From: Paraburkholderia sp. BL9I2N2
Lineage (GTDB): Bacteria; Pseudomonadota; Gammaproteobacteria; Burkholderiales; Burkholderiaceae
NCBI RefSeq assembly: GCF_004339745.1
Contig: NZ_SMGP01000005.1
Coordinates: 310,001-374,000 of the forward strand
DNA length: 64,000 nucleotides
Direction of reading: 5' to 3'
The notes under the pieces were generated by a model that saw nothing but the letters and a program-made list of their open reading frames with translations, had not been told where the DNA came from and ran no database searches. Position 1 is the first letter of the stretch; each line of letters starts with the position of its first letter. The position numbers and the translations under genes are program-made. This document shows, piece by piece, positions 62,913 through 64,000 of this stretch.

Positions 62913-64000
62913 TCAGGCGATGATCTTCTGCTCCCCGGCAGCCTGCTCGCGCATGCGACGGGCTTCGTCGCGCAGGAACTGCTGGTAATCGTCCAGATCG
63001 CCGTCGAAGGGCTCGACGCCACCCTTGGTAACGAGCCAGAACTCGTCGCATACCGCGCGCAGCAGGGACCGGTCGTGACTGACCAGCATCACCGTGCCTT
63101 CGAATTCGTTGAGTGCCATGCCTAGCGCTTCGCGTGTGGCCAGGTCGAGGTGGTTGGTAGGCTCGTCGAGCAGCAGCAGGTTGGGGCGCTGCCACACGAT
63201 CATGCACAGCACGAGCCGCGCCTTTTCGCCGCCGCTCATCGTGCTCACCGCCTGATGGACCATGTCCCCACTGAAGTTGAAGGTGCCGAGGAAAGTGCGA
63301 AGCGATTGTTCGGTGCCACTCTGGCCGGGGGCACGCATGTGCGCCGGCGTGTCCCTGGCAAGGCGGATCATGTGTTCCATCGGCGTATCGAGGGGACGCA
63401 GCACGTCGAGTTCCTGCTGTGCGAAGTAGCCGATGTTCAGGCCTTTGCCCTCGCTGATTTCGCCGGCAATCGGCGCCAGTTCGTGCGCCACCGTTTTCAC
63501 CAGAGTGGACTTGCCCTGGCCGTTGGCACCGAGAATGCCGATGCGCTGCCCGGCCAGCACGGATCGGTTGATGCCCCGCACGATGACCGTCGGCGGCGTG
63601 CCCGGCGGTGCGCCGGTCGGCGCCGCGTAGCCGAAGCTTGCGTCCAGCATCGACAGCAGCGGGTTCGGGACGTTGAGCGGCTCCTTGAACTCGAAGTTGA
63701 ACTCCGCGTCGGCAAGCACTGGTGCGATCTTCTCCATGCGTTCGAGCGCCTTGACCCGGCTCTGCGCCTGCTTCGCCTTCGAGGCCTTGGCCTTGAAACG
63801 GTCGATGAATTTCTGCAGGTGGGCGATCTTGTCCACCTGCCTGGCCATCGCGGCCTGCTGCAACACCAGTTGCTCAGCGCGCATGTCTTCGAACTTGCTG
63901 TAGTTGCCGCCATAACGCACCAGCTTGGCGTTGTCGACGTGCACCGTCACCTGCGTCACCGCGTCGAGGAATTCGCGATCGTGGCTGATCACTACCAAGG
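62913..64000 (-). CDS. ABC-F family ATPase, N-terminus outside window
   Basis: The frame runs off the right edge; the C-terminal 362 residues are visible. They contain the end of the first ABC domain (I-S-H-D-R-E-F-L-D), the charged linker helix pair (about 40-95) that reaches the ribosomal P-site tRNA in ABC-F proteins, and the complete second ABC domain. In that domain Walker A is G-A-N-G-Q-G-K-S-T, the signature M-S-G-G-E-K-A-R, Walker B L-L-L-L-D-E-P-T-N-H-L-D and the H-loop V-S-H-D. No membrane domain. The pattern is closest to YheS/Uup-type translation factors. Confidence 0.9.
   Translation of the reverse strand, partial: LVVISHDREFLDAVTQVTVHVDNAKLVRYGGNYSKFEDMRAEQLVLQQAAMARQVDKIAHLQKFIDRFKAKASKAKQAQSRVKALERMEKIAPVLADAEFNFEFKEPLNVPNPLLSMLDASFGYAAPTGAPPGTPPTVIVRGINRSVLAGQRIGILGANGQGKSTLVKTVAHELAPIAGEISEGKGLNIGYFAQQELDVLRPLDTPMEHMIRLARDTPAHMRAPGQSGTEQSLRTFLGTFNFSGDMVHQAVSTMSGGEKARLVLCMIVWQRPNLLLLDEPTNHLDLATREALGMALNEFEGTVMLVSHDRSLLRAVCDEFWLVTKGGVEPFDGDLDDYQQFLRDEARRMREQAAGEQKIIA

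Overview
The window is a high-GC (about 60-65%) proteobacterial chromosome segment. Gene content points to Burkholderia sensu lato, most probably Paraburkholderia. The clues are a complete oxalate-catabolism module, a rhizobial-type glycerol ABC transporter operon, many LysR regulators, MFS pumps, paired PstS proteins, PpnP, MntP and Kup. No rRNA, tRNA, CRISPR array or intact insertion sequence was seen. Both window edges cut genes: a coiled-coil protein on the left and an ABC-F ATPase on the right.

Layout. 1-1731: C-terminal part of a long coiled-coil protein made of tandem 91-residue units. 1.8-6.7 kb: a phosphate-flavoured patch with two PstS paralogues flanking a ZntB/CorA-type transporter and a CHAD protein. 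6.7-10.4 kb: a three-gene operon (MFS, nitronate monooxygenase, MFS) with an upstream LysR gene and an operator-like palindrome. 11.7-16.7 kb: a PAS protein and the oxalate module oxlT-oxc-frc. 17.1-18.7 kb: small unknown proteins and a probable gene relic. 18.8-24 kb: acidic amino-acid locus with a LysR regulator, DAACS symporter, fused double Asp/Glu racemase and a frameshifted periplasmic asparaginase. 24.2-32.2 kb: GDSL lipoprotein, GST-like protein, FAD protein, epoxide hydrolase, divergent SDR/MarR pair and an S9 peptidase. 32.5-38.6 kb: glycerol ABC transporter operon. 38.6-45.1 kb: cytochrome b561 plus catalase-related protein, an NTF2-like exported protein, and a solute-binding protein coupled to a CHASE-PAS-PAS-GGDEF-EAL enzyme. 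45.4-51.5 kb: a small unknown protein, PpnP, MntP behind a manganese riboswitch, Kup and an amino-acid permease.

51.9-60.9 kb is a tightly packed surface-glycan cassette. It encodes a sugar aminotransferase, methyltransferase, NeuD/PglD-type acyltransferase, beta-propeller protein, FemAB/GNAT protein, GtrB, GtrA, an FdtA-type ketoisomerase, a GT-C membrane glycosyltransferase and a convergent acyltransferase-3. Together these could make a 3-amino-3,6-dideoxy sugar, load it on undecaprenyl phosphate, flip it and transfer it in the periplasm. This is the best candidate for an undescribed system in the window. The cassette is followed by an IS256-family transposase relic fused in frame to a decapitated TPR protein and a related lipoprotein, which suggests a remodelled island boundary.

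Within operons, translational coupling by ATGA/GTGA overlaps is frequent (nitronate monooxygenase-MFS, dctA-racemase, srpA-cytochrome b561, glpT-glpP, aminotransferase-methyltransferase, solute-binding protein-GGDEF/EAL). These overlaps are a strong guide to which proteins work together.
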